Below, one piece after another: positions 1 through 10,205 of a stretch of 64,000 nucleotides of DNA; positions within the stretch are counted from its first letter, which is position 1, and each line of letters begins with the position of its first letter. The notes below the pieces were generated by a model. It saw only the letters and a program-made list of their open reading frames with translations, was not told the DNA's origin and did no database searches. Source of the DNA: Pinus tabuliformis. Taxonomy: Eukaryota > Streptophyta > Pinopsida > Pinales > Pinaceae. The position numbers and the translations under genes were made by a program. The stretch is from assembly GCA_031772625.1 (NCBI GenBank), contig CM062811.1:650444871-650508870 (forward strand), read 5' to 3'.

Positions 1-760
1 TTTCAACCTCATTTGGCACATTCACTCAAAAGTTTGATCTCTCAAGAAGAATTTTGATCTAAAGTTGGGAGCAACAAGAAAGGAAGAGTGAAGGTCTAAA
101 AGGCAAGGAGAATCCAAGAAGAAGGAAGAAAATATGTTTTTGGGCTTTATTTCTCTCACATGTGTGAAATATAGGGTTTTTGCAGCTTCAAGGATGGCCA
201 AAATTGCAAGTCCAAATTCTAGGAAATCAAGTTGCAATATCAAGTCGCTGGAATAACGAATACTCTGTTTTGACCTCGTTGACCTTGGGAGGTTCTATCT
301 TGCTCAAAGGAGGATCTCTTCAAGAACTAAATTAGGGTTTCTGTAGCAACTACAGGGTCAAAGTTGCAGGCCGAAGTTGCAGATCAAAGTTGCAGTGTCG
401 AAGTTGTAGCTGAAAGTTGGCTAATGCAGGATTAAGATTTATTGATTTGATCCTCTTGGAAGGAATTGTTGGAGGGATGACTTGGTATTTTGACTAGGAC
501 TTGGTCCACAGCTTGGATCTTTCTTGTCTCATTTGAAGTAGATTCTACAAGATAAGAAGAGATTTTCTGAGTTTTCCCCTTGGAGGGGTTTTTCACTAGC
601 TTGGAGCCTAATTTTTGTGTCTACAGTCTTTACTATTTTTATCTTGATAATTATTTGATGAAGAAGAACTAATAAAGAAAACACAAAAAGATAAATAAAT
701 ATCACTAGCAATTATCAAGGTTAAGGAAAATCTGAATTAATAGCTACCATATTGCATTTT
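1..760. other. Non-coding flank, no gene recognised
   Basis: No convincing coding region was found. Positions about 357-420 hold four to five degenerate copies of a roughly 15-bp unit built on AAAGTTGCAG. The reading frames here are short and compositionally ordinary. The stretch could be the edge of an LTR or a decayed repeat, but no second copy is visible in the window. Confidence 0.4.
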
Positions 761-770
761 CCAACAAGAG

Positions 771-1534
771 AAGGGGATTGAAGGAGAGAGAGAAGGAGAG
801 AGGGTGGAAGAGAGAGACATAGCTAGAGGGAGAGGGAGAGGAATAAACAAAGGGAAGAATAGAGAGATAAATAAGGGAGAGTGAGGGAGGGAGTGGGAGA
901 AGGAGATAAAGATGGTGAAATTAAGAGAGAGAGAAGGAATGAGGCAACGGGAAAGAATGAGAGAGGGAGGGACAGACAAACAAAGTTAAAGGGGGAGAGA
1001 AAGGGAAAGGAATATTGAGGAGGAGAGGGAGAGGGATATAAAGAGAGAGGGGGGGGGGGCAAGGGGGGGGAAGAGAATGATTGAGAAGGAAACAAAGTGA
1101 TGAAGGGAAAGAAATATATAGAATAGAAGAGAATGAGATGGATAGAGAGATAGAGAGGGATAGAGAGAGAAGGAGGGGTGGGAAAGAGAAATAAAGATGG
1201 AGTGAGGGGGAGAGATAGAGAAGGAGAGAGGGAGGGAGGAAGACATAGCTAAGTGGGAGAGATAAAGAGAGATAAAAGGAAGAATAGAGATGAAAGGAGA
1301 AAAGGAGAGAGGGAGATAAGGACATAAGGGAAAGAGAGGGGGAATGAAAGAGAGGGAAAACTATAAAAATAGGGGATGGGGGGAGAGAAATGGAAAAAAA
1401 GAGTGAGGTGGAGAGTGAGATGGAGAGAAATAAAGAAGGAGAAGGAGAGTGGGAGGGAGAGAAATATAGCATTGGAGGGGGGTTGTTGTGAAGAAGGGAC
1501 TAATGGGGAGAGGGGGGTAAAAGATAGAGAGAGA
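771..1534. repeat. Polypurine (GA/GGA-rich) tract
   Basis: About 760 bp of almost pure purine on the + strand, made of GAGAGA, GGGAGA and AAGGAGA blocks with occasional T. The Ser/Leu/Pro-rich minus-strand reading frames across it are compositional artefacts. A shorter related block lies at about 2185-2312. Mirror-symmetric purine runs of this kind can form triplex DNA; that is general knowledge, not shown here. Confidence 0.9.
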
Positions 1535-1570
1535 GAAAAATGATGTTGTTCTAGAGAGTTAGGGTGGAAG

Positions 1571-1850
1571 TCAGTAGGAGGAATTTTAAGGATGGAAATT
1601 GATCTTAAAGTTTAGAAACCTTGGTGAATCTTACTAGCCTCTAATATGTAAACTTCAAAATGTTTGGTGATATTTTTGTAAAATGTTCAAATTTCCAATG
1701 ATTTTATATAGTCTCTATAAAATTTTGGTGATTTTTAAGGTAAAATAATTTTATCCTAAAAAATTTGGGCAAATATTTTTTAGAAAAAATGGAAATTAAC
1801 AAATATTGTTTTATGAAAAAGTTTTTTCTTCTTTAGAAGACTTTCCAAGG
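1571..1850 (+). repeat. Dispersed AT-rich repeat, copy 1
   Basis: This stretch matches, in reverse complement, the sequence at about 42,660-42,965. Shared blocks include AATTTTAAGGATGGAA, TTAAAGTTTAG and CCTTGGTGAAT in the same order. No coding capacity and no clear terminal repeats. It is probably a diverged piece of an LTR or a non-autonomous transposon; the family is unknown. Confidence 0.65.
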
Positions 1851-3400
1851 GCTATAGTCATAGTGATTCTCCTATTTCACTATTTCAACCATTTCCGAGC
1901 ACCTATATGATCAAATGATATAAGATGAATTAGGGACAATTTTTCATCCATCATCCTTTCAACAAAAAAATTGGGTTCCCAAGATTCGTTGTTGGAACAA
2001 ATATTTGAAACTAGACCGAACCAATTTAATATAGGTAAATGTGTGATCGTTCAATCCTGAGTTTTTGGAGTTCCTATATGATCCTCGAATCACCTATCGA
2101 ATGAAAAAAACATGGAAAATTAGCCCCTAAAAAATTTCATAGAGGTCAAAGATGATGCCACTACTAGGTTGTTGTTTACGTCTAAGTGAGGGATAGAGCT
2201 GTAGAGGGGTAAAGAGAGAAGGGTGGGATAGAGAGAGAGGGAGGAGAGAGGGGACATGGGAGGGGGCAGAGAGAGGAGGGATGGAATGGGGTAAGAGAGA
2301 GAGAGGAAAGGATAAGTGACAAAAGTGTGCACATGTTCTGAGGAATATGTGCATGCTCTTAATAAAAATGGATGTGTGCTCCTTCCAATGACTAGGATAA
2401 GAGGAAGGGTGTGAATGGAATCCAAGACATCAATGACAATGTATGTTAGTCATAGGAACATGTGCACATTGTCAAAAGCATGTACACATTCTTGGCAAGA
2501 ATACATGTGCATTGTTTCCAGTCATTTTTCCACTCATTCTTGTCACTCACTCAACATCTAAACAACAATATAGAAAATATACATAGAGCTATAGTGACAA
2601 GAAATGCTTGGTAAACATTTTAGTATAATTGTAAATAATATTTTTGTATTCTTGTGTTATTAGGAAGCAAGTTTTGTCTTGTTGTGTAATTAGAAGATAA
2701 ATTTTATGTAGTTGGAATGCAATTTGTGTGATTTAAAGACAATTATTGTCTTCTTCAATAACTAGAGGACATTTTTTGTCTTCTTGTGTAATTGGAATGA
2801 AATTCTGTCTTATTGTAAAATTGGAAGACAAATTTTGTTCTTTCTTATGAGATTAGGAAACGATCATTTTCTTCTTGTGTAATTGGAAGACAATTCTTCT
2901 TTTTGTTTTGTAATTGGAAGATAATAGCTATCTCCTTGTACTATCAATATTTTTAAACAATTGATGGAAAATGTCATTGAAGAGAAACAACTAGCGTAGG
3001 TATGGAAAAACATAGGCTTTTAGAAAAGGAGAATCAAAATTTTAGAATAACAAATGTTGTTGTGGATGACTAGATGATGATGGATATGTTTTGAGCTAAT
3101 TATACTATGGATGAAATTAGAGAGGCAACTTCTATACAACCTCTTGATGAAGAAGTTCCTTTGGTGTTGCGTCTTGTTCAATAGTGAGACATTTAAGAAA
3201 CTCCCCCTAAGTATGTCCAATCCTCTTCCAACATTCTAACTCCACAATAGAGAGATCTAATGTGCAAGAATATGCATCCATCACCCCTACCTAGGTTGGA
3301 AATTGTGTAACAAAGAACTCCCAAATGCCTGTAGGTGGATGAAAGTGGTTGTGTCGAGAGGTGCTATACAACCCAATATGGGAGAGATGTTGTCACTAAA
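1851..3400. repeat. AT-rich flank with decayed about 40-bp tandem units
   Basis: Between about 2640 and 2940 a degenerate unit recurs six or seven times: GTAATTGGAAGACAA followed by TTTTGTCTTCTT. The variants are too diverged for a clean period. The rest shows no gene. The purine block at 2185-2312 lies inside this stretch. Confidence 0.6.
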
Positions 3401-3595
3401 CGTGACATTTAAAAATAATAAAATAATACTATAAATTAAAAAAATAAAAATAGTAATAACAAAATAAATTAATGTTGCCCATAATTAAAATATTTCAAGT
3501 TGCACCTTAATTTTACATAAATTTATATAAAGATATAAAGTATAAAAAAAAATTACCTTTTAGTATGAGGAAGAAATGTAATTTTTTCACTACTT
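3400..3595. repeat. Decayed AT-rich tandem unit, left part
   Basis: The sequence around TATTAATAACAAAA, TTAAAATATTTCAA and TAGTATGAGG recurs in diverged form at about 5790-5900, 5960-6080 and 6170-6360. This is a degenerate array of units roughly 200 bp long. The LINE element at 3612-5768 inserted into one unit, so this block and the block after 5785 were once contiguous. Confidence 0.55.
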
Positions 3596-3611
3596 AATAG
3601 GGGGATGAGTA
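3596..3611 (+). repeat. 16-bp target-site duplication, left copy
   Basis: AATAGGGGGATGAGTA occurs here and again at 5769-5784, right after a poly(A) run. A perfect long TSD plus an A-tail is the signature of target-primed reverse transcription (LINE machinery). It defines the insert as about 3612-5768. Confidence 0.95.
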
Positions 3612-5560
3612 GACCGTTGCGGGCGATGAATACTATACGGATGGCTCTGAGGAACCCTAGCTCTACCGCCTTCTTGCCCTCGGCCGCCATTGGATCTCTG
3701 ATCCTCCCTGCCGCGGATGGTCTTGAGATACGCATGCACAGGTCCCGGGTTCTTTCCCTCTCTGCAGACAAGCAAGAGGCTCTTTCTAAGACAGCCGTTG
3801 CAGCAAACACGATTGCCCACGCTGATCTCTCTGCAGAAAGATATGGGGAAGCATGGCCTCAGCTACCTGCTTCCACAACGCGATTAAGGAGCCAACCCCA
3901 GATTGCAGGCACAGCAGACAAGGGCGTCCATGCAGAACCCTTCACAGCTCCTCCTCGGATCTTGGCTGGCGGAATGGAAAAGCCTGAACCGTCTGACTGT
4001 AAGCCTCTTCCGCCCGAGAATCAAATCCAGGAAACGATTATCAACCTGCGTGCATGCTGCCTCTCTTCACAGATCTGCAGGGGAAAGAGGCATACGGAAA
4101 GGCCTGCACCGTTTGATGGTAAGCCTCATCCGCCCATGAGGCAAACCCAGAATACGGAAACAAAACAGTGCGCATGCTGCCTCTCTTCACAGATCTGCAG
4201 GGGAAAGAGGCAAACGGACACTTCTTCCCCATTTCAGATACAAATCAAGCTCATTACTGGCAAAACTATGCTTCAATGGGTAAGCCAGACGGATCTAGTG
4301 CAGAATCTCAAGCACGCTCTGAGCATCAAACTTGGGATCCCCTCTGCTGCTCAACGGCTTCTGCATGAAGGTAAACAACTTGAGGATCCCTTTCCTATTT
4401 GTTTTTACGGCATTAAGACAGATGCATCCATCATTTTAACCCTTCGTTTGAGGGGAGGAGCTGCTGGAGAGTCATCCACAGCTAAAGCATTCTCATATAA
4501 AGATGCAGTCCATGCTAAGAAGCCTGAAAAGTCAGATCCACAAGTACAGGCTCCACCCAAGCCTTTTCAGGTGGACAAATCGGAAGAGGTTCCCTCTGTT
4601 GAGATCTCTTACCCTGACCTGGCAGACGATACCCAACAATTTGCTGAAAGGGCCATCATCTGCAGATTCAATGGGCTATGGCCACGCTCAAAGGATCTTC
4701 AGGACTGGATCAAGGACAACTGGACTCACCGCTGCAAGACTTTCTTTTGTGCAAAGGGATATTTCATAGTGTTGTTCGACAATCTCGAGAACTACGAAGC
4801 AGCCTTAGAGGAAGGACCTTGGTTCATGGGTTCGGCAGGCCTCTTCCTAACTCCATGGTTCCCAGACTTTGATCTAGCTTCTGCAGTTATCACTAAAGCC
4901 CCTGTCTGGATCAGACTTCCAAATCTCCCAATTTACTTGTGGCGCACAGAAGTATACAGGCAAATAGGCAACACTTTGGGCTGCTTCCTGATGGGAGATT
5001 TCGAGAGGGAACAGCAGGGTCTCTACACATATGCGAGAATTTGTGTGGAGCTAGATTTTAGCAAGGGATTGCCAGAGCAAATCAATCTCAAGATCAAAGA
5101 CACTATCTGGACTCAGTTTCTAGACTATGAAAACACTGCCTTCCGATGCCGCCATTGTCATCTAACAGGGCACCTTCAGAACTCCTGTCCATCACTTACA
5201 GCAAGATCGAAGAAAGGAACCTTCGCAAAAACCAAGCCCAAGCGTTGGGCTCCCTGCCCTCCTCCGCCTTCTGGGAGCTCCAGCTCCCCTGATCCGGAGA
5301 ATGGGATAAGCGATTCAGAACCGGACCAGGCACCTCAGCAGATGGTTCCTCCCATGGATAACATGGGATGCACCCAGGACATGGTAATCTCCCATAAACG
5401 TGCACATGAGACCTCCTCGGAATCAGAAAAGGAATTCCCGATGTCAGAGAATTCCAATCTACAAGTTGTCTTAGCTCATCCTCCCCATAATGGCTGGACA
5501 AAAGTTAACAAAAAGAAAGGGAAAAAACAATGTGTTGTAGCTTCTACCCCTATGGGGTAA
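3605..5560 (+). CDS. Ubiquitin-DUF4283-CCHC fusion (LINE ORF1-like protein)
   Basis: An intact 651-codon ORF. Residues about 1-120 are low-complexity. Two 40-residue direct repeats (exact 120-bp period) follow, each ending in CCLSSQICRGKR, with Cys pairs near residues 151 and 191. Residues 210-285 form a 76-residue ubiquitin-like domain with ITGKT, LGIP and GKQLED blocks and the C-terminus LRLRGG. By alignment, ubiquitin positions 6, 11, 27, 33 and 48 keep Lys and 63 is Thr; Ile44 is Leu and Val70 is Thr. Next come FSYKDAV (typical of plant LINE ORF1), a DUF4283 domain (about 345-450) and a CCHC zinc knuckle (Cys515 to Cys528, CX2CX4HX4C), then a polar tail. The known role of DUF4283/CCHC proteins is RNA binding in LINE particles. 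I infer that deubiquitinases cut after Gly-Gly to release the ORF1 protein. The ATG at 3605 lies in the duplicated target site; the first element-encoded ATG is 3626, in frame. Confidence 0.88.
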   Translation: MSRPLRAMNTIRMALRNPSSTAFLPSAAIGSLILPAADGLEIRMHRSRVLSLSADKQEALSKTAVAANTIAHADLSAERYGEAWPQLPASTTRLRSQPQIAGTADKGVHAEPFTAPPRILAGGMEKPEPSDCKPLPPENQIQETIINLRACCLSSQICRGKRHTERPAPFDGKPHPPMRQTQNTETKQCACCLSSQICRGKRQTDTSSPFQIQIKLITGKTMLQWVSQTDLVQNLKHALSIKLGIPSAAQRLLHEGKQLEDPFPICFYGIKTDASIILTLRLRGGAAGESSTAKAFSYKDAVHAKKPEKSDPQVQAPPKPFQVDKSEEVPSVEISYPDLADDTQQFAERAIICRFNGLWPRSKDLQDWIKDNWTHRCKTFFCAKGYFIVLFDNLENYEAALEEGPWFMGSAGLFLTPWFPDFDLASAVITKAPVWIRLPNLPIYLWRTEVYRQIGNTLGCFLMGDFEREQQGLYTYARICVELDFSKGLPEQINLKIKDTIWTQFLDYENTAFRCRHCHLTGHLQNSCPSLTARSKKGTFAKTKPKRWAPCPPPPSGSSSSPDPENGISDSEPDQAPQQMVPPMDNMGCTQDMVISHKRAHETSSESEKEFPMSENSNLQVVLAHPPHNGWTKVNKKKGKKQCVVASTPMG

Positions 5561-5768
5561 AATTCAGTTAGTCTGTCTCGGATTTCTAGTGATATGATGT
5601 AGCTATGAGTCAGTTTGTGATTTCATGTCTTCTGCTGTAGCTATGAATCCTTTCTCCGGGACCGAGGTTGATGTATTCATCATTTCCGGTTTGTCGGTCT
5701 CTTGCTTCTCCTGATTGTACTATATTTGCCACTTAATAGAATTAGTCTTTATACAGAAAAAAAAAAAA
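3612..5768 (+). mobile_element. LINE-type retroelement carrying only ORF1
   Basis: The insert is bounded by a perfect 16-bp TSD and ends in a 14-nt A-run (5757-5770, which overlaps the TSD). It contains one uninterrupted ORF and a short 3' UTR of about 200 bp. There is no endonuclease or reverse transcriptase ORF2. It is therefore either an internally deleted or 5'-truncated LINE, or a genuinely non-autonomous ORF1-only family mobilised in trans. The perfect TSD and open frame indicate a recent insertion. Only about 14 nt separate the 5' junction from the first internal ATG, which suggests that the 5' end is incomplete. Confidence 0.85.
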
Positions 5769-5784
5769 AATAGGGGGATGAGTA
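5769..5784 (+). repeat. 16-bp target-site duplication, right copy
   Basis: AATAGGGGGATGAGTA, identical to 3596-3611 and preceded by the poly(A) tail. Confidence 0.95.
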
Positions 5785-6360
5785 AAAATAAATAAATTAT
5801 GATGTGTAATTCTTTATGTTCGTTATATTTAAAATAAAAATATATTAATAACAAAAAATATTTTATGTCAATCATAAGTAAAATATTTCAATATCCATAT
5901 TAAATCACATAATATAGAAAAATAAAGTAATTTAAACTAAAAAAATTCTTATATTCTCATTTTCCATAACTAGGGAGACGTGTAATTTATTTCATTTTTA
6001 ATATGGAGTTGATATATAAGATTTTAAAAGTATCAATAACAAGGAAAAGTTTAATGTAGGTTATTAAAATATTTCAATATGCTTGAGTAAAAGATTTTAA
6101 CATGAAACATATACATATATAAAGAGAAAGATTGAGAGAATTCTTATTCCATTAACAACTACTTGCTAATTCAATGTATGAGGGAGATTTGTAATGCTTT
6201 CAATTCTTAATATGGATTTGATATGTAATATTTTAGAAAATATTAATAATAAAAATAATTAAATGAATGCATACAAGGAAAAATATGAGGGGGCATGCTT
6301 TAACATTTTAATGTGAAGAACGTGAATTATAAATAAAATATTTCAATGTCAACTACATAT
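5785..6360. repeat. Decayed about 200-bp AT-rich tandem array, right part
   Basis: Three diverged units share the order: (T)ATGAGGGAGA or its relics, TGTAAT, TTAATATGGA(T/G)TTGATAT, TATTAATAACAA and TTAAAATATTTCAAT. This is the continuation of the array at 3400-3595. No gene. Confidence 0.55.
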
Positions 6361-6368
6361 ACATTATA

Positions 6369-6512
6369 CCAACCTAGATCCATCTTAACGCCAGATCTAC
6401 CAAGCACCGAGAGGGATCAAATCTCTTTTCATTTTAAAAGAGGTTTGCATGTCAAGAGATTTGATCCCTCTCAGAGCTTGGTCGATCCAAAGTTGAGATG
6501 GATCTAGGTTGG
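6369..6512. mobile_element. MITE-like hairpin element, copy 1
   Basis: A 144-bp near-palindrome whose arms begin CCAACCTAGATCCATCTTAAC and end with the complement. The inner arms also pair (GAGAGGGATCAAATCTCTT against AAGAGATTTGATCCCTCTC). A diverged second copy is at about 30,330-30,480. A clean TSD could not be assigned. The element could be a foldback MITE; no transposase is present. Confidence 0.8.
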
Positions 6513-6924
6513 TTTATCATCACTTGAACATAAGCTATTTGACCAAACTATTCATTATCAATCTATAAAAACATTAAATAATACTTTGAATTCAAGCCTA
6601 ATGTAGCTAAATGTCAATTATTTTTGTCTTTGTTAAAATTTAGGAGTTTGATTGTTGTTAGAAAAATTATAGGCATTGTAATGGTTAAAACTTCATAAAC
6701 AAGTAATCATATTGTTATAAACCTTGTGGATGTTTTTCAAAAAATTGGTAAGACAACTTGATCTCATGACCATAATCTGGCGCATTGTATCTTGTCATAA
6801 TCATTGTTTTAGAAAGATCCTAAGGAAATGTTGTTCGCTAAAAGACGTGTCCCATATCATTAAATGGAACGTGAAAACCCTTTGAAGGTATTCTATTAAA
6901 CAAGCTAGCCTGGACACAAGTGGC

Positions 6925-6986
<62 letters not shown>

Positions 6987-8860
6987 TTCATTGATAAGAT
7001 ACCTCATTTTGATATAAAGTTAAATAGAGTAGATAAAAAACTAGTGCAAAATGTTTATCATGAAAACACTCGACTTTCCAACCAAAAAAACGACACTAGA
7101 CTTTCCAACCAAAAAAAAGGTACTAAAATTGAAAAGAGATTCTAGTGAGCATAAACCCTACATTAAACACTTTATTTACATGAAATAAACGATATTTAGA
7201 AATGCACATAACACTCTTGATTGGACAAACCTTAACAAGTTAAAATAAACACAATTTATAAAATATGTTGTCAATACCACATTGAATATTCTTATTATTA
7301 TAAAACATATAAATATATATTTACTATATTACATAACATCATCATGGTGCAAAATGCTATAGCTCTAATGTCATTGAGTCATCTAGAGACTTTGTTCATA
7401 GCAATCTATAAGCAATGTGAACACACAAACTTTTTTAAATAAACAAGGAGCCACTGTTGTGGCGCTAGTCCCTGCCGGTTAATAAAAGAGTTTGGTGAGT
7501 TATTATTATGAGATTTAAAATGTGTTTAATTTGCATTATCATCAGAGCTGGTTTGCATTACTAGTGTGTTGTAGGCATGCTTATTTGTATTAAGATTTAG
7601 TGAATTGGATAGCGAATTGTTGTATGGACTTTTTGACTTTATGCAAAGAGTGAAATATAATGAACTTTGCGTTTGTTAAATAAGAATTGTGATAAATGTA
7701 AGATTAGTTTTAGACGTAATTTTCCAATGTGTCATGATTTAGAAAATGTTTAGATTAATAATTAAAATGTAATAAAATTTAAGAGTGAATCATGGAAACC
7801 TTGACAGGAAAAAACTATAAAATGTAATAATAATGCATTATAATGTATGAAGAATTAGAGAGTGTTAAAGTAAGTTATGTATTTTAATAAGCATGGGGTA
7901 CAAAATATATTTAAATGCATAATAATGAATTCATGGTGCATAAAAGATAGAATTTTGTTATTTTTTTACATTTGAATATTATGGAAATATTCATAAAATG
8001 ATAATGAGCAAATAAACATTATTATGAATATAAATTTGTTAATTAAATCCGTGGTGGAGAGTGTTCAATATTTAGGTAAATGATTGTCGAAAGTCAAAGA
8101 AGAACTTAAGCATTTAAAAATTATGGAGTCTTGAACCCATAATTGAAAGATTAGATATCTAGTAACATGTTTGGACATAAGTGATTCCATTCGGGTTAAT
8201 GTCAATGATTGGGGAATTATTCCATGGTCAAAAGAACAAAAGATATATTTATTTAAAAATATTGTTTATCATAACTTTAGTGTGAACTTTAAATTTGTCC
8301 AATTACTAATTAGCAAAGAAAATAAACCCTGCATCTAATTTATAATTAGTAATTTGTTGCATTTAATTAGTAATTTGTTGTGATGCAAAAGGACATGACT
8401 TTTGGTCTTTTTTATAGTTTTGGGTTAGTAAATATAGTATCTAAGTACAATAGCAAAGTAATTTTGATAAGTTTGTTTTATAAATTAAAAACTAAAATAA
8501 ACAAATTAAAATTAAAAAAACATTTAAACTCTACGAGTTGAAATGTAAATTGATCATGACCTGCAAGAAAAAATTCATTATCTTTTGGTGTTGTATACTC
8601 TTGCTTTCTGCAATATCTGTGTTCCATTTAAGCAAGTTAGTTTTTTTATTGAAATTTTTTCAAAGCATAATGAAGACACTTACATCACAGATAAACAGAT
8701 GCCATTAAACATAGTTGTTTTTCTATTTTGTGATTATCTTAATTAGGGAGTATAGTTTAATATAATTAATTTATTTGGCATAACATAAGCATAGGAGATA
8801 TGATGACATATAGAATGACGAAATTTGGGATAATTGAAAATAATAAAAGAATGGAGATTG
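6513..8860. other. AT-rich intergenic sequence with a (TA)n tract
   Basis: No coding region was recognised. A (TA) microsatellite of about 27 units lies at about 6927-6982. Position 7466-7478 carries the motif TAGTCCCTGCCGG discussed separately. The remainder is low-complexity AT-rich DNA. Confidence 0.5.
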
Positions 8861-8865
8861 ACTAT

Positions 8866-9013
8866 ACCACTTCAAATTACTCTATTTATTAGTTAGAAAT
8901 AATGTTTTGACACTTCAAATTACTCTATTTATTAGTTAGAAACTATTTATTAGTTAGAAATAATGTTTTGACACTTCAAATTACTCTTTATTAGTTAGAA
9001 ATAATGTTTTGAC
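8866..9013. repeat. Short tandem repeat (about 43 bp)
   Basis: Three imperfect copies of CACTTCAAATTACTCTATTT followed by ATTAGTTAGAAATAATGTTTTGA. The middle copy contains an extra internal duplication of the TATTTATTAGTTAGAAA block. Confidence 0.85.
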
Positions 9014-9474
9014 AGCTTGATTTTTTAAAAGTTATTATGTTATTAAACTTTATACCTGGTGACAATAAAGGCTTGCCTTGGCATAAGCTAATTATTGCAG
9101 GTTAATAGAACTGGGAGAAATGATATTACATGTTATAAATTATGAAAGTCATATTCAATTAATACTGTTTTAAATAAAAAATAGATAACAGTTCATTTCA
9201 ATGTGGGAATCTTTTTATTCAAGGAATTTTATTTCTTTGTGATTGGAAGTGTAATCTTTAAATTATGAATACTGAATAATAAAAATATTATAGGAAATTT
9301 ATACTTAGTTAAAACTATAAATAATTTAATAGTTATAATCAAATATGAATGGATAAGCAGTATTTAATATTATATGGGTAATTTAAATCATAAAATGCAT
9401 TATTTATTTAAACAATGCAAGATAGAGTGTGATATTACAATTAAATAAAAATAAATAATAATAATATTTTTATA

Positions 9475-9802
9475 TTAGATCAGAGATATTGAAATTTAAT
9501 TAAACATTAGCATAATGAATCAAGAGCCATAGAGACAAAATAAAAACTGCCAATGCAATTTTTATTAACTAATAATTAATGCATTAAACATTAGCATAAT
9601 GAAAAAATATTGGATCAGAGATATTGAAATTTAATTAAACATTAGCATAATGAATCAAGAGCCATAGAGACAAAATAAACACTGCCAATGCAATTTTTAT
9701 TAACTAATAATTAATGCATTAAACATTAGCATAATGAATCAAGAGCCATAGAGACAAAATAAAAACTGCCAATGCCAACTTTTATTAACTAATAATTAAT
9801 GC
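9475..9802. repeat. Tandem repeat, about 110-130 bp units
   Basis: Three copies of a unit containing CATTAGCATAATGAATCAAG, AGCCATAGAGACAAAATAAA and CTGCCAATGCAATTTTTATT. The first two full units also include GATCAGAGATATTGAAATTT. Little divergence between copies suggests recent amplification. Confidence 0.85.
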
Positions 9803-9998
9803 AACATTCGACTAGATGAATGTTCAGATACAAGATGATCATTTAAGAACATAGGATTTGTGCTGTAACATTTTTCCATTCTGTCAATACAATGTCATTT
9901 TGTCAGCAATGACAACACTTCATTCCAAGTCTGCATGTTTCAAAAATTTCAGTTGAAGGGGATCCCATGGAATTTGTAGATATTTATGCTTCTTTATA

Positions 9999-10205
9999 CT
10001 AGCTTAACTGTTGAATTTTAACAAGATCATTTCCAGACTTTCTTAGAATGGCTGCAACTGTGCGTTCAGATGTTACAACTTCAATTGTAGTTTTTTTGAT
10101 AAGCTGACCAGCTGCTGTCACACTGCCAAAGGTGATATACAATGCCAAGGACATTAGTACAGAAATACTGATCAGCAAAAGCACTATGATAGTAGCAATT
10201 GACAA
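9999..10205 (-). pseudogene. Unidentified ORF with one membrane helix
   Basis: A 68-codon minus-strand frame. Residues about 4-30 are strongly hydrophobic (IIVLLLISISVLMSLALY), and the rest is basic/polar, ending NDLVKIQQLS. The composition is more protein-like than the AT-rich background, so it may be the last exon of a decayed gene or part of a transposon gene. I do not recognise the family. Intact or not cannot be judged without transcripts. Confidence 0.3.

Noticed and set aside
737..1472. Several long minus-strand ORFs rich in Ser, Leu and Pro
   Set aside because: They are translations of the polypurine tract read as polypyrimidine; all frames are open for compositional reasons.
3553..3820. 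Minus-strand ORFs opposite the LINE ORF1 N-terminus
   Set aside because: They cross the insertion junction into flanking DNA and shadow the supported + strand ORF.
6801..7007. ORF with an alternating Ile-Tyr run
   Set aside because: Produced by the (TA)n microsatellite.
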